Shown here in pieces: positions 18,219-27,442 of a DNA stretch of 64,000 bases (position 1 is its first letter; the number at the start of each line of letters is the position of its first letter). Position numbers and translations under genes: made by a program. The notes below the pieces were generated by a model. That model was not told the origin of the DNA and made no database searches. It was given only the letters and a program-made list of their open reading frames with translations. Source of the DNA: Cyanobacteria bacterium UBA2855 (lineage in GTDB: Bacteria; Cyanobacteriota; Vampirovibrionia; Gastranaerophilales; Gastranaerophilaceae); NCBI GenBank assembly GCA_002350725.1, contig DEFJ01000025.1, positions 4,891-68,890 on the forward strand, written 5' to 3'.

Positions 18219-20219
18219 TTAAATTATTGTTGACAAAGATGGCGCAATTGCAATAAAGTGCCTTACTAAATCAGCATCCCAGAGTTTACCTGCACCCTCT
18301 TGAAGAATTTGACAAGCTTTTTCAACAGGCATCCCTTTTCTGTATGGTCTGTCACTAATCAAAGCGTGATATGTATCTGCCACAGCAACAATTCTTGCGG
18401 AAAGCGGAATTTTATTACCTTTCAACCCTTCAGGATACCCGCTGCCATCAATATGTTCATGATGATACTTCACTATTGGAATTAAATGAGAAAGTGCGTC
18501 ATTAGGAGCAAGCACCTTCTCCGCACCAATTACAGGATGCTGCTTCATTATTTCCCATTCATCCGGTTCAAGACGTCCCGGCTTTCTCAAAACATTTTCA
18601 GGAATACCGATTTTTCCGACATCATGCAACAAACCGCCTAATGTAATTTTTTGGACTTCTTCTTCAGGAAGATTGATTGCCCTTGCAAGAGCTTCGGCAT
18701 ATCTGGATACACTTGTAGAGTGACCCTTTGTATAAGGATCTTTTGCATCTATTGCACCCGCAAGAGATGTTACCATCTCTATCAAATGATTTTGAGAAAT
18801 TATTTCTTCATTATTGAATTTATGAACAAGCTCATCTTCAAAATTTATACCCAATTGTGCATGACGTTTAGCAACAACTTCTGCAAATGAATTTAACGCT
18901 GCATCATCCCAGAAATTAAAATCAGAAGAACTGATAATTGCAGACATCCCTTCCTTGTATCCCTTCGCCTGAGAAATATACATAGCCTGTTCAGCAAGTA
19001 TAAGCAATTTTTCCTGATCTTTTGAATTGTCAGGATATGTAGAAATACCTACAGATACTTTCACCGGTCCAACATCATCCACAAAACAACAAGATAATGT
19101 ATATGTAATATATTCAGCCAAATATTTTGCATCCGCAGTAGTTGTATTCGGTAAAATTACAGCAATTTCATCACCGCCGTATCTTCCGGCTTTATCATTT
19201 GAACGAATATTTTGTTTTATTTTTTCTGCAAGAAGCTTAATTACTTCATCACCTTTTGCATGTCCCAATTCTCTGTTAATTTTTGATATGTTATTTATAT
19301 CAAACATTACAACAGACAAAGGAGTATCTGTTTCTTTTGCTTTTTGTAGTTCATTTGCCAAAACCTCTTGGAAACCTCTGTGGTTATACAGATTTGTCAG
19401 GGTATCGGCATTATTATACTTATTTGCTTTTTCTCTTAATTCTATATTTTGCAAATATAATGCAGCATAGTTTGCGATAAAAGATAGAATACCTAAATTG
19501 CAATCTTCATTATTTTTGCCCAATATCATTACACCAATAGTCTGATTAAGAGAAACCAACGGCAATATAACAGTAGCACTATCTTTTAAATATGGAATAT
19601 TTAAAAATCTATTGTCATTCTTAATTATAGAAGATGCCTTTGTAAAGCATTCAATTACAGGATTTTCAACTTCTGATAAAAATATTTTTGAAGAATATGT
19701 ACTACCGGAAACACTGGTTAATTTTAAATTAATACATTTTGACTTCTCATGATATGAACCGAATGCCAAAAAAGAACAATTTAATTTTTCGATAAATATA
19801 GAAGTATATGCCCCAATAATATCATTTAAAGAACTTTTGTTTTTCAAAGCAACATTCAAATCAGAAATTATTGAACTGTAATCATCATATCCGGAAATAG
19901 TTGGAGAAATAGAGTTGTGGAGATATCCTCCATACATTTTATTAGAGGATTTTACCATATTGATATTATTTATTTTGGCAACAATCTCTCTGTTACGATT
20001 AATAGGATTATCCGTAGGCAGAATATCTCTCGGATTAGCGGTTGTCACAGACGAATTTTTCTTACGTACGACTTTTGAAGGCATGCCTGAGCGATTTTTA
20101 CGCGCATCAGAAGATGGCACATTGTTTTTTGCCGTAGGATTCGATACAAGTTGAGCTGAAACTGCTTCCGCCTCATTTGTCTCAATATTTTGTTTTGATT
20201 TTACATTTTTATCCAACAC
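18219..20219 (-). CDS. GAF-GGDEF-HD-GYP cyclic-di-GMP signalling protein
   Basis: 666 residues. A variable N-terminus is followed by a GAF-like sensory domain (about 110-255), a GGDEF domain with GRYGGDEIAVILP and an inhibitory RxxD site five residues upstream (RSND), and a C-terminal HD-GYP phosphodiesterase with LLHDVGKIGIPENVL and HHEHIDGSGYPEGLKG. GGDEF makes and HD-GYP degrades cyclic-di-GMP; both sets of key residues are present, so it could be bifunctional. No membrane segment is seen, so it is probably cytoplasmic. Confidence 0.9.
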   Translation of the reverse strand: MLDKNVKSKQNIETNEAEAVSAQLVSNPTAKNNVPSSDARKNRSGMPSKVVRKKNSSVTTANPRDILPTDNPINRNREIVAKINNINMVKSSNKMYGGYLHNSISPTISGYDDYSSIISDLNVALKNKSSLNDIIGAYTSIFIEKLNCSFLAFGSYHEKSKCINLKLTSVSGSTYSSKIFLSEVENPVIECFTKASSIIKNDNRFLNIPYLKDSATVILPLVSLNQTIGVMILGKNNEDCNLGILSFIANYAALYLQNIELREKANKYNNADTLTNLYNHRGFQEVLANELQKAKETDTPLSVVMFDINNISKINRELGHAKGDEVIKLLAEKIKQNIRSNDKAGRYGGDEIAVILPNTTTADAKYLAEYITYTLSCCFVDDVGPVKVSVGISTYPDNSKDQEKLLILAEQAMYISQAKGYKEGMSAIISSSDFNFWDDAALNSFAEVVAKRHAQLGINFEDELVHKFNNEEIISQNHLIEMVTSLAGAIDAKDPYTKGHSTSVSRYAEALARAINLPEEEVQKITLGGLLHDVGKIGIPENVLRKPGRLEPDEWEIMKQHPVIGAEKVLAPNDALSHLIPIVKYHHEHIDGSGYPEGLKGNKIPLSARIVAVADTYHALISDRPYRKGMPVEKACQILQEGAGKLWDADLVRHFIAIAPSLSTII

Positions 20220-20470
20220 TACCTGCCTAACACCTTTTCTTTAAAACACATGAATGTTAGAAATTGTTAAAACATCAAATAATTTTAACATTCCTTAAAA
20301 TATATTTTACTCTTTCTCCGGTGAATGGGCAATACTCCATTCAGACGGCAATATCAACATCCTTTCACACAACTTTCTACTACATTAGTAGTATAACATT
20401 TTTTTTATCTCTTTTAAACCCTAAATTTGAAATTATTTACAATAGTTCACTTTTAAGAATTTTTAAATTG

Positions 20471-20499
20471 TTGTCAAAATTTTGAAAATATATTAGGAT
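20471..20499 (+). promoter_or_regulatory. leaderless-type promoter of the zinc-ribbon gene
   Basis: TTGTCA (20471-20476), 17 bp, TAGGAT (20494-20499), then only 6 nt to the ATG at 20506. Confidence 0.55.
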
Positions 20500-20505
20500 T
20501 AATAT

Positions 20506-20709
20506 ATGTATAAATGTAAAATTTGTAATAAGATATACCCAAATAGAATTGATTACTGCGAATGCGGCAGCAGCGATTTTGAAATTATAGAACAGAGAAA
20601 ACCTGCGGCGCAACCCGCGGAGAATCCTGAAGAGAGCAGAAAAAGATTAATCTCATGGATAATCTTCGGCGTATTTGTATTTGCAGCAATACTTATTTGG
20701 TTCATATAG
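20506..20709 (+). CDS. small zinc-ribbon membrane protein
   Basis: 67 residues. The N-terminal CKIC (residues 4-7) and CEC (18-20) form a rubredoxin-like or zinc-ribbon knuckle, followed by a charged linker and a single C-terminal membrane helix (LISWIIFGVFVFAAILIWFI). It is probably a tail-anchored cytoplasmic-facing zinc protein. Its partner is unknown. There is no Shine-Dalgarno and the -10 box is 6 nt away. Confidence 0.7.
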   Translation: MYKCKICNKIYPNRIDYCECGSSDFEIIEQRKPAAQPAENPEESRKRLISWIIFGVFVFAAILIWFI

Positions 20710-20711
20710 TA

Positions 20712-21290
20712 TTAATATTCAATACCTTTTCGTGCAGTAACTCCGGTATCCCAATAGTGTTTTATCGGATTGATTTCCGATACCAAATGTGCTATCTCAA
20801 CAATTTCAGGCTTGGCATTTCTGCCAGTCAACACAATTTCCATATCCTCAGGCTTATTTTTTAAAACTTTAAGCATCTCTTTCATTTCAATAAACCCTAA
20901 ATCTATAGCGATATTAGCCTCATCAAGAATAATAAGATTGTATTCATCATTTTGAATAGCTTTTTTTGCCAAATCCCAGCCTTTCTTAATTTCAGTTAAA
21001 TCGGCATCACACTTGTTATTACGATATACAATTCTATCTAATCCTGCTTGGACAATAGTTAAATTTTCGGCTATTGCAGGGGATAGATTTCTAAACGAAT
21101 TTAATTCTCCATAATCATCTCCGCCTTTTGTAAACATAACAATAAGCACCTTCCAATTACGCCCCAAAGCTCGCATTGCAAGCCCCAACGATGCAGTTGT
21201 TTTTCCTTTGCCATTTCCGGTATAAACTTGAATGTATCCGTGTTTTGCCCAATCAGGATTTATTAAAGTATTTTTTAATTCGTCTTTCAT
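20712..21290 (-). CDS. cobO: cob(I)yrinic acid a,c-diamide / corrinoid adenosyltransferase
   Basis: 192 residues of the CobA/CobO/BtuR family: P-loop YTGNGKGKTTASLGLAMRA and the ILDEANIAIDLG Walker-B-like motif. It transfers adenosyl from ATP to the cobalt of corrinoids to give coenzyme B12 forms. It may serve salvage of environmental cobalamin; a cobalamin riboswitch elsewhere in this window shows that B12 is sensed by this organism. It is divergent from the folate cyclo-ligase with only 23 bp between the two start codons and no Shine-Dalgarno. Confidence 0.92.
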   Translation of the reverse strand: MKDELKNTLINPDWAKHGYIQVYTGNGKGKTTASLGLAMRALGRNWKVLIVMFTKGGDDYGELNSFRNLSPAIAENLTIVQAGLDRIVYRNNKCDADLTEIKKGWDLAKKAIQNDEYNLIILDEANIAIDLGFIEMKEMLKVLKNKPEDMEIVLTGRNAKPEIVEIAHLVSEINPIKHYWDTGVTARKGIEY

Positions 21291-21295
21291 TGTGC

Positions 21296-21309
21296 TTATT
21301 ATATAATAA
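21296..21309. promoter_or_regulatory. 14-bp palindromic bidirectional -10 region
   Basis: TTATTATATAATAA is a perfect palindrome giving TATAAT on each strand (plus 21302-21307, minus 21298-21303). The -10 boxes end 6 and 7 nt from the start codons at 21314 (+) and 21290 (-). The -35 regions are weak. Confidence 0.5.
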
Positions 21310-21313
21310 ATTT

Positions 21314-21823
21314 ATGGAAAATAAAACTGCCTTAAGATTACATTATAAATCCATTAGAAAGACACTTGACAGAAATTTGGCAAGTCAAATTATTGTTGAA
21401 AAAATTAAAAATCTTGACATATACAAAACATCAAAAAACATCATGTTATTTTACCCTATGACGCACGAAATTGACTTAAGAGAACTTACAAATGATTGTT
21501 CAAAAAACTTTTACTATCCGCGTGTATCAGGAGAAAATCTTCTTGTATGTCCAAACAATAATGAGTATATAAAATCAAAATTCGGAGTCCTGGAACCTAC
21601 ATCAAATCCCGTTAATCCTGAGATATTAGATTTAATATTTGTTCCGGCACTTGCGGTTGATAAAAACTTTTATCGTCTGGGGTATGGCGGAGGATACTAC
21701 GACAGATTTTTACAAAATTATCATTTAATAACTACAGTAACACCTATTTTCAAAGAACTTACAACAGAAAAATTGCCCACGGAAGATTTTGATAAACCTA
21801 TAAATTACATAGTTACAGATTAA
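21314..21823 (+). CDS. 5-formyltetrahydrofolate cyclo-ligase
   Basis: 169 residues from ATG 21314. The family signature LGYGGGYYDRFL is present near the C-terminus, and the N-terminal ALRLHYKSIRKTL matches the helix that starts this family. It converts 5-formyl-THF to 5,10-methenyl-THF. An upstream in-frame ATG at 21176 lies inside the divergent cobO gene and is rejected; family length and promoter position support 21314. Confidence 0.9.
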   Translation: MENKTALRLHYKSIRKTLDRNLASQIIVEKIKNLDIYKTSKNIMLFYPMTHEIDLRELTNDCSKNFYYPRVSGENLLVCPNNNEYIKSKFGVLEPTSNPVNPEILDLIFVPALAVDKNFYRLGYGGGYYDRFLQNYHLITTVTPIFKELTTEKLPTEDFDKPINYIVTD

Positions 21824-21826
21824 ATT

Positions 21827-22246
21827 TTAAGATTTTGGAATTTCTTTAATTTGCTCATTCAAATTCATATCTATAAATTTAAAAATATTTAATACTATCC
21901 CAGGCGCAAAATAATAAGAATTATTAGCCGGAGTAATTTTTAAAATACTTTTATTTGGTCCGTAATAAGCAACCGCAGCAAGAAATTCTCTACCGGCAGC
22001 TTTAAATATAATATAACCGCTTTTTGATTGTAGCTCTTTTATCTCAAAGCGATTAGCGGCAATACTGTCCAAAGCATAATAATACAAGTTATCCGCAGAT
22101 AAATTATATGTTTTAAAACAATCACTAAACGGAACATTAGTAGGAGTTGTAAGCTGTTGCATTGTCAATTCTTCAGCACGTACACTCGTTATAATTCCTG
22201 TTATACATATAATGATAATAGCTAAAAATTTTATGATTCTTTCCAT
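21827..22246 (-). CDS. small exported protein, unknown
   Basis: 139 residues with a clear signal peptide (IIKFLAIIIICITGIITSV then RAEE, cleavage likely after Ala about 24). The mature part has a mixed alpha-beta pattern and no recognisable motif. Its start overlaps the 3' end of polA by 16 nt, so it is translationally linked to polA. Confidence 0.7.
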   Translation of the reverse strand: MERIIKFLAIIIICITGIITSVRAEELTMQQLTTPTNVPFSDCFKTYNLSADNLYYYALDSIAANRFEIKELQSKSGYIIFKAAGREFLAAVAYYGPNKSILKITPANNSYYFAPGIVLNIFKFIDMNLNEQIKEIPKS

Positions 22247-25110
22247 GTTTCACCTGTATTTATATCTATTTTGAGCGGGACTCTAAGTGGTTGATTTAAT
22301 TCCATAGCAGCTTTTACAATAGATTTTACCTCTTCTAATTCAGATTTAAAAGTTTCTATTACAATTTCATCATGAACTTGTAATATCATTTTTGATTTTA
22401 AATTTCTCTCATTTAACACTTTTGCGCATTCAATCATAGCATACTTCATTAAATCAGCAGCAGTACCTTGTATCGGTTGATTGATTGCGGCACGTTTTGC
22501 AAACTCTCTAATCATACCGTTAGGACTATTCAATTCAGCGAGATATCTTCTGCGACCAAAAACTGTTTCAACATATCCGTTTTGTTCGGCAGAGTTTATT
22601 GTTGATGCCATATACAACTTAATATTCGGATATGTTTCAAAATACTTATCTATAAATTCTTCCGCCTCTGCATTAGAAATTCCGATAGCTTTTGCAAGTC
22701 CATATTTACTCTGTCCGTATATTATACCAAAATTTACAGCCTTTGATTTATATCGCATATCCTTTGTTACTTCATCTATCGGCACCCCAAACACCTTTGA
22801 TGCCGTTAGAGTATGAACATCTACATCATTTGTAAAGGCTTCAATCAAATGCTTGTCCTGCGAAATATGTGCTAATAATCTTAATTCTATTTGAGAATAA
22901 TCAGCAGATAAAATTAAAGCTTTTTCTCTATCCTCAGGAACAAAAGCCGCTCTTATTTTATTACCATCCTCCGTACGTGCAGGAATATTCTGTAAATTCG
23001 GATTTGAAGAGGACAATCTTCCTGTAGTTGTAACTGTTTGATTAAATGATGTGTGAATTCTGTTATCTTTCTTACTTATCAATTCCGGCAGAGCATCAGT
23101 ATAAGTAGAAATTAATTTTGCATATTTTCTATATTCCAATATCAGCCCTGCAATTTCGTAATCTTCTGCCAATTCCTCCAAAACTTCTGCGCTTGTGGAT
23201 TTTTTCTTCTTCTTTGATTTTAAACCCATTTTATCAAACAAAATTTCACCCACCTGTTTTGGAGAATTTATATTAAAATCACAACCGGCCAAACTATAAA
23301 TTTTTGTTTCTATTACTTTTAACTTGTTTTCCATATCGAAGGATAACTCAGATAAATATTTTGTATCTAAACTTACTCCGTTATACTCCATATCAGCTAA
23401 TACTTTTGCTAATGGCAACTCTATATTATTTAAAATCTTTATTTCATTTTCGTTAAGATGCTCTTTCCAATATTTAACTAAATCCAAAATTACCGAGCTT
23501 TCCGCATTTACAGCATTTGTAATATTGTCAAGATTTGCATTTTTTAAAGTCAATTTTAATTTTTTTATTTCGTCAGGCTCTGCAAACTGAGGAATAGTCA
23601 TATTGAGATTTTCAATAGATTGAATATCTATCTCATGACGTACGGAAGGATTCGCAACGTAACTTGCCAACTCAACATCAAACTCTGCACCTGCTAAATT
23701 GATTCCTTCATTTTTTAATACATTATACAGCTCTTTTAAATTGTATACCGCCTTTTTAACTTCATCGGACTCAATAAAAGGTTTTAAACCGCTTATGATA
23801 TTTGCTTTTGGTAACAAGTTTAGCGCAGTATCATGTTTTATTGGAATATAAAAAGATTTTGTTTCAACTGAAAATCCAACCTCTTCACTGATAAACTCTG
23901 CATCAACACCATCTTTGTATGCTAATGAAATACCTATTATATCATTTTCAACTGCATTTGAAAAATCATATTTTACATTCAATGCAACAAGTTTTTGTTT
24001 TTTAAGCTGCTCGCATAAATCATTGAAATCTTTACTGTCCGTTATAAGTTTTGATGAATGACCGGATGATTTACTGTTTTTATTTATTTCTTCTGAAACA
24101 GCCTGCGCAAACAAACCCAACTGCATTTGTCCGTTTGCCAAATTTGACGAATTTACCGAAATTTTAGCCTCATTATTTTGCTCCTGCACAATTTCACTAA
24201 AATCGCCATCTGAATTAAATGTTGAAAGTATAGAATTTATATTTTTTAAAAACTTATAAAATTGCATAGATTTTAAAAATTCGGTTGCTTTTGTTATATT
24301 CGGCAACTCGACTTTCGTTTTATCAAAATCAAAATCAACATCCAAATCTCTGATTATGGTAGCAAGATAATAACTCAACTTTGCATCTTCAACTCCATTT
24401 TTAATTTTTTCTCTTATGGAATTTCCGGAAATCTTATCAATATTTTCTAAAACACCATCAAGATGTCCGAACTCTTTTAGTAAAGCTTGTGCGGTTTTTT
24501 CACCAATACCTCTGATGCCGGGAATACAATCGGATGTATCACCTCTAAGAGATTTATAATCTATTATCTGATTTGGATAAACGCCTAACTTATTATACAC
24601 ACCTTCCCAATCGTATGTCTTTAATTCACCTTTTGTCGGAATTATTACCTTTACGCAACCCTCTTTATCTATAAGTTGAAAAGCATCTTGATCCCCTGTT
24701 AAGATAAGAACTTTATGACCTAAGGCGCATGCTTGCTTTGAAATTGTCCCGATTACATCATCCGCTTCAAAACCCTCTTTTGTGTAAATAGGAATATTGA
24801 AAGCTCTTAAGCCCTCATAAATTAAGTCCATCTGAGAACGCATTGTATCAGGCATTTGTTCTCTGTTGCTTTTATAATTCACATATTTTTCAACTCTGAA
24901 AGTTTTATGACTAACATCAAAAGCAACCGCAATTGCATCGGTTTTTATTTTCTGATTTTTTAATAAATCAAATATTGCATGAAAAAAACCGTAAACAGCC
25001 CAGGTAGGTTGCCCGTCAGTTGTACTCATATTCGTTCTTTCAAGAGCATAATATTCTCGAAAAGCTAATGCGTGACCATCTATTAAGATTAAAGTCTTTG
25101 AATTCCCCAT
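22231..25110 (-). CDS. polA: DNA polymerase I
   Basis: 959 residues. N-terminal 5' nuclease (LIDGHALAFREYYAL, DVSHKTFRVE, and the helix-hairpin-helix GIRGIGEKTAQALL); a middle 3'-5' exonuclease-like domain; a C-terminal polymerase with motif A SADYSQIELRLLAHIS, motif B YKSKAVNFGIIYGQSKYG and motif C LQVHDEIVIE. It fills gaps and removes RNA primers. The proofreading domain appears dead: the first acidic motif (usually DTET) reads ALNVKYDF. Such inactive middle domains are known in other bacterial Pol I enzymes. Confidence 0.95.
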   Translation of the reverse strand: MGNSKTLILIDGHALAFREYYALERTNMSTTDGQPTWAVYGFFHAIFDLLKNQKIKTDAIAVAFDVSHKTFRVEKYVNYKSNREQMPDTMRSQMDLIYEGLRAFNIPIYTKEGFEADDVIGTISKQACALGHKVLILTGDQDAFQLIDKEGCVKVIIPTKGELKTYDWEGVYNKLGVYPNQIIDYKSLRGDTSDCIPGIRGIGEKTAQALLKEFGHLDGVLENIDKISGNSIREKIKNGVEDAKLSYYLATIIRDLDVDFDFDKTKVELPNITKATEFLKSMQFYKFLKNINSILSTFNSDGDFSEIVQEQNNEAKISVNSSNLANGQMQLGLFAQAVSEEINKNSKSSGHSSKLITDSKDFNDLCEQLKKQKLVALNVKYDFSNAVENDIIGISLAYKDGVDAEFISEEVGFSVETKSFYIPIKHDTALNLLPKANIISGLKPFIESDEVKKAVYNLKELYNVLKNEGINLAGAEFDVELASYVANPSVRHEIDIQSIENLNMTIPQFAEPDEIKKLKLTLKNANLDNITNAVNAESSVILDLVKYWKEHLNENEIKILNNIELPLAKVLADMEYNGVSLDTKYLSELSFDMENKLKVIETKIYSLAGCDFNINSPKQVGEILFDKMGLKSKKKKKSTSAEVLEELAEDYEIAGLILEYRKYAKLISTYTDALPELISKKDNRIHTSFNQTVTTTGRLSSSNPNLQNIPARTEDGNKIRAAFVPEDREKALILSADYSQIELRLLAHISQDKHLIEAFTNDVDVHTLTASKVFGVPIDEVTKDMRYKSKAVNFGIIYGQSKYGLAKAIGISNAEAEEFIDKYFETYPNIKLYMASTINSAEQNGYVETVFGRRRYLAELNSPNGMIREFAKRAAINQPIQGTAADLMKYAMIECAKVLNERNLKSKMILQVHDEIVIETFKSELEEVKSIVKAAMELNQPLRVPLKIDINTGETWKES

Positions 25111-25161
25111 AAGGCTATTTTGCCATAAAAACTTTAATATTTCAATTTTTAAAGATATATT

Positions 25162-25977
25162 TTACTTTGAATTTACAAGATAAGAATATACTTCATTTTT
25201 ACTGACATCATATAATTCGGATAATATTATTGATATATCTTTATCGGAGAAATTTTTTGATTTCAGCAATTTAATTTTGTCAGCATACATATCGACCCCG
25301 ATTTTTGAATTACTACGATGAATCATGACAACAATCTCACCCTTAACTTCCTCTTTTGAAAAATACACTGACAGATTTTTAGCTGTATCGGTTATAACTT
25401 CCTCAAAAACTTTTGTTAATTCTCTACCAACAGAAACCTGTTTTTCAGGGAATTCCTGTTCAATAATTTTCAATGTTTCAATTAGGCGCTTTGGAGATTC
25501 GTAAAACACTATATCAGTATCGCTATATTTTGCGACAAGTTCGATTATTTGAGTTTTTATACGGGGCAAAAACCCAACAAAAATAAAATCTTCACACTCT
25601 CTTGGAATTTGAGAAATAAATGTCACAACAGCATTAGCTCCTGCCAATGCCGTTATGGTTTTCCCGTTTTTCTTTAATTCCCTAACCAAAACAGCCCCGG
25701 GGTCACAAAACAAAGGAGTTCCTGCATCGGACACAAGCGCAATCTTTTTACCCTCATTGATTAATTCAATAAATTTTGAAACTCTTTCACGTTCATTAAA
25801 TTTATGATAAGAAATACATTTTGTACCAATAGAAAAATGGTTTAGAAGTTTTTGAGTATTGCGACTATCTTCACACGCAATTATATCAACCGATTTTAAT
25901 ACTTCGATTGCTCTGTTTGACATATCACCTAAATTTCCGATAGGTGTAGGCACAATATAAAAATCAAATTCTCGCAT
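25162..25977 (-). CDS. rsmI: 16S rRNA (cytidine-1402-2'-O)-methyltransferase RsmI
   Basis: 271 residues of the SAM-dependent tetrapyrrole-methylase-type fold: VPTPIGNLGDMSNRAIEVL, CEDSRNTQKLL and SDAGTPLFCDPG. It methylates the ribose of C1402 in 16S rRNA. No Shine-Dalgarno is visible; TACAAT (minus strand, 25984-25989) lies 6 nt from the ATG, again suggesting a leaderless message. Confidence 0.93.
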   Translation of the reverse strand: MREFDFYIVPTPIGNLGDMSNRAIEVLKSVDIIACEDSRNTQKLLNHFSIGTKCISYHKFNERERVSKFIELINEGKKIALVSDAGTPLFCDPGAVLVRELKKNGKTITALAGANAVVTFISQIPRECEDFIFVGFLPRIKTQIIELVAKYSDTDIVFYESPKRLIETLKIIEQEFPEKQVSVGRELTKVFEEVITDTAKNLSVYFSKEEVKGEIVVMIHRSNSKIGVDMYADKIKLLKSKNFSDKDISIILSELYDVSKNEVYSYLVNSK

Positions 25978-26000
25978 AGTGGTATTGTATCATAAAATGC

Positions 26001-27398
26001 TTAAATTTTATAATATAATTGAGGGGTTATATCATAAAATCTGTGCAGTAATGATAGTTCACTTGAAAATAGTATTAATATCAGCATAATTATCAAAATT
26101 GGTTTTATTTTATTTATATCATATTTACAATTGCAATTTTTAAATAATAGTAAGGCAGGTAAAATTATCGGGATAAAATATTTTCCATTCAGCCCAAGAA
26201 TTATGTTGTTTGTAACCGGAGACCACATAATATACAAACTTGTAAAGGTTATTATTATTCCGAGTATTACCGTCATTAAGATAATATATTTCTGCCATTT
26301 TAAAAACTCAAAATCGCAATTATCCAAGACGGCAGAAATGTATATTATTAACGAATACAAAATATATGTAATAAAATCCAGCTTGGTATCTTGCCAGCCG
26401 AGTACTCCAATCATTGTAATGATTAATCTCGGTAATTTTATAAAGAAAGTTTTTACAATTATAATTGCATAGTTTACCGGATGAGAAATTATATAACTTA
26501 TTTGTTCCATTGGGTTTGCAATCCCCGGATTCATATTTATCGAAATTCCTTTAATAAAACTACTCCACAGCATTAATCCGATAATTGCAGATATTAATAC
26601 CGATAACATTATTATTATGTAGTTTTTAAAGGTTTTAAATTTATTTATTGGAATAATAAAGCATAGTGGAATTAATAAAAAATATGATTTTGAAATTGAT
26701 AATAAAAATGCTAATAATAACAGGATAATAAAAGTTTTAAATATATGCAATGTTTCTTTTTGTGTAATAATTTTCATAATAAATGCTAGCCACAGAAAAT
26801 TAAGTCCATAAACAATTACATCGGAAGAATATGCTCCGGCTAAAGATAAACTCATGGGCATCAGTGCAATAACCATTAACGATAACTTATATAGCGGAAT
26901 AATCCTTATTGCGAAAAATACAAGCAAACAGTATATAAATAAATTGCTAAGTCTTCCAAGATAAAATTGTACTGCGATTTTTGGAGTAAGCAGCTTACCG
27001 AGTATTATTCCGGGCAAATGACTTATATAACAAACCGGTGAATAGAGTGCTGTATTTGGGAAACTGACAAATTTTGTTTCTTTTTTATTGACAGAAATTT
27101 TTAAATCATCTTTTAATTCGGCCAAACTAACCTTTTTATCAACATTTTTTATCAGTGGTATATACTTTTCATAATAAGTTGAAATTGCTTTTGGAAGATA
27201 ATCCCCGGTTTGTCCGTCCTTTTGGGTTGCGAGGAAATGTCCTTCGGTAATTTGGTATGCCCTGAAAAAATGTGTAGTTTCATCTACGGACTGAAATGGC
27301 GGAAGGATAAGACTATACATTAGTCCAAAGAATAAGGCAATTATCACAAATATTTTTTCTACAGATAAATTTATAAAAAAATTTTTCACGCTAACCAC
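26001..27398 (-). CDS. DUF2142-type multipass membrane protein
   Basis: 465 residues, starting at GTG 27398 (GTG 27389 is an alternative). About ten hydrophobic membrane segments, with the DUF2142 hallmark VDETTHFFRAYQITEGHF in the first periplasmic loop. Proteins of this family are found in polysaccharide and envelope gene clusters and resemble lipid-linked glycosyltransferases; the reaction is unproven. It lies just downstream of leuS but is separated from it by a terminator. Confidence 0.75.
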   Translation of the reverse strand: MVSVKNFFINLSVEKIFVIIALFFGLMYSLILPPFQSVDETTHFFRAYQITEGHFLATQKDGQTGDYLPKAISTYYEKYIPLIKNVDKKVSLAELKDDLKISVNKKETKFVSFPNTALYSPVCYISHLPGIILGKLLTPKIAVQFYLGRLSNLFIYCLLVFFAIRIIPLYKLSLMVIALMPMSLSLAGAYSSDVIVYGLNFLWLAFIMKIITQKETLHIFKTFIILLLLAFLLSISKSYFLLIPLCFIIPINKFKTFKNYIIIMLSVLISAIIGLMLWSSFIKGISINMNPGIANPMEQISYIISHPVNYAIIIVKTFFIKLPRLIITMIGVLGWQDTKLDFITYILYSLIIYISAVLDNCDFEFLKWQKYIILMTVILGIIITFTSLYIMWSPVTNNIILGLNGKYFIPIILPALLLFKNCNCKYDINKIKPILIIMLILILFSSELSLLHRFYDITPQLYYKI

Positions 27399-27400
27399 AT

Positions 27401-27432
27401 AAAAAGTACCCCTATTATACTTAACAGGGGTA
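27401..27432 (-). terminator. intrinsic terminator of leuS
   Basis: On the minus strand GTACCCCT/AGGGGTAC stem followed by TTTTT, 10 nt past the leuS stop. Confidence 0.75.
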
Positions 27433-27442
27433 CATATTTTAA

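Noticed and set aside
21176..21313. N-terminal extension of the folate cyclo-ligase
   Set aside because: It lies within cobO on the opposite strand; family length and the promoter support the start at 21314.
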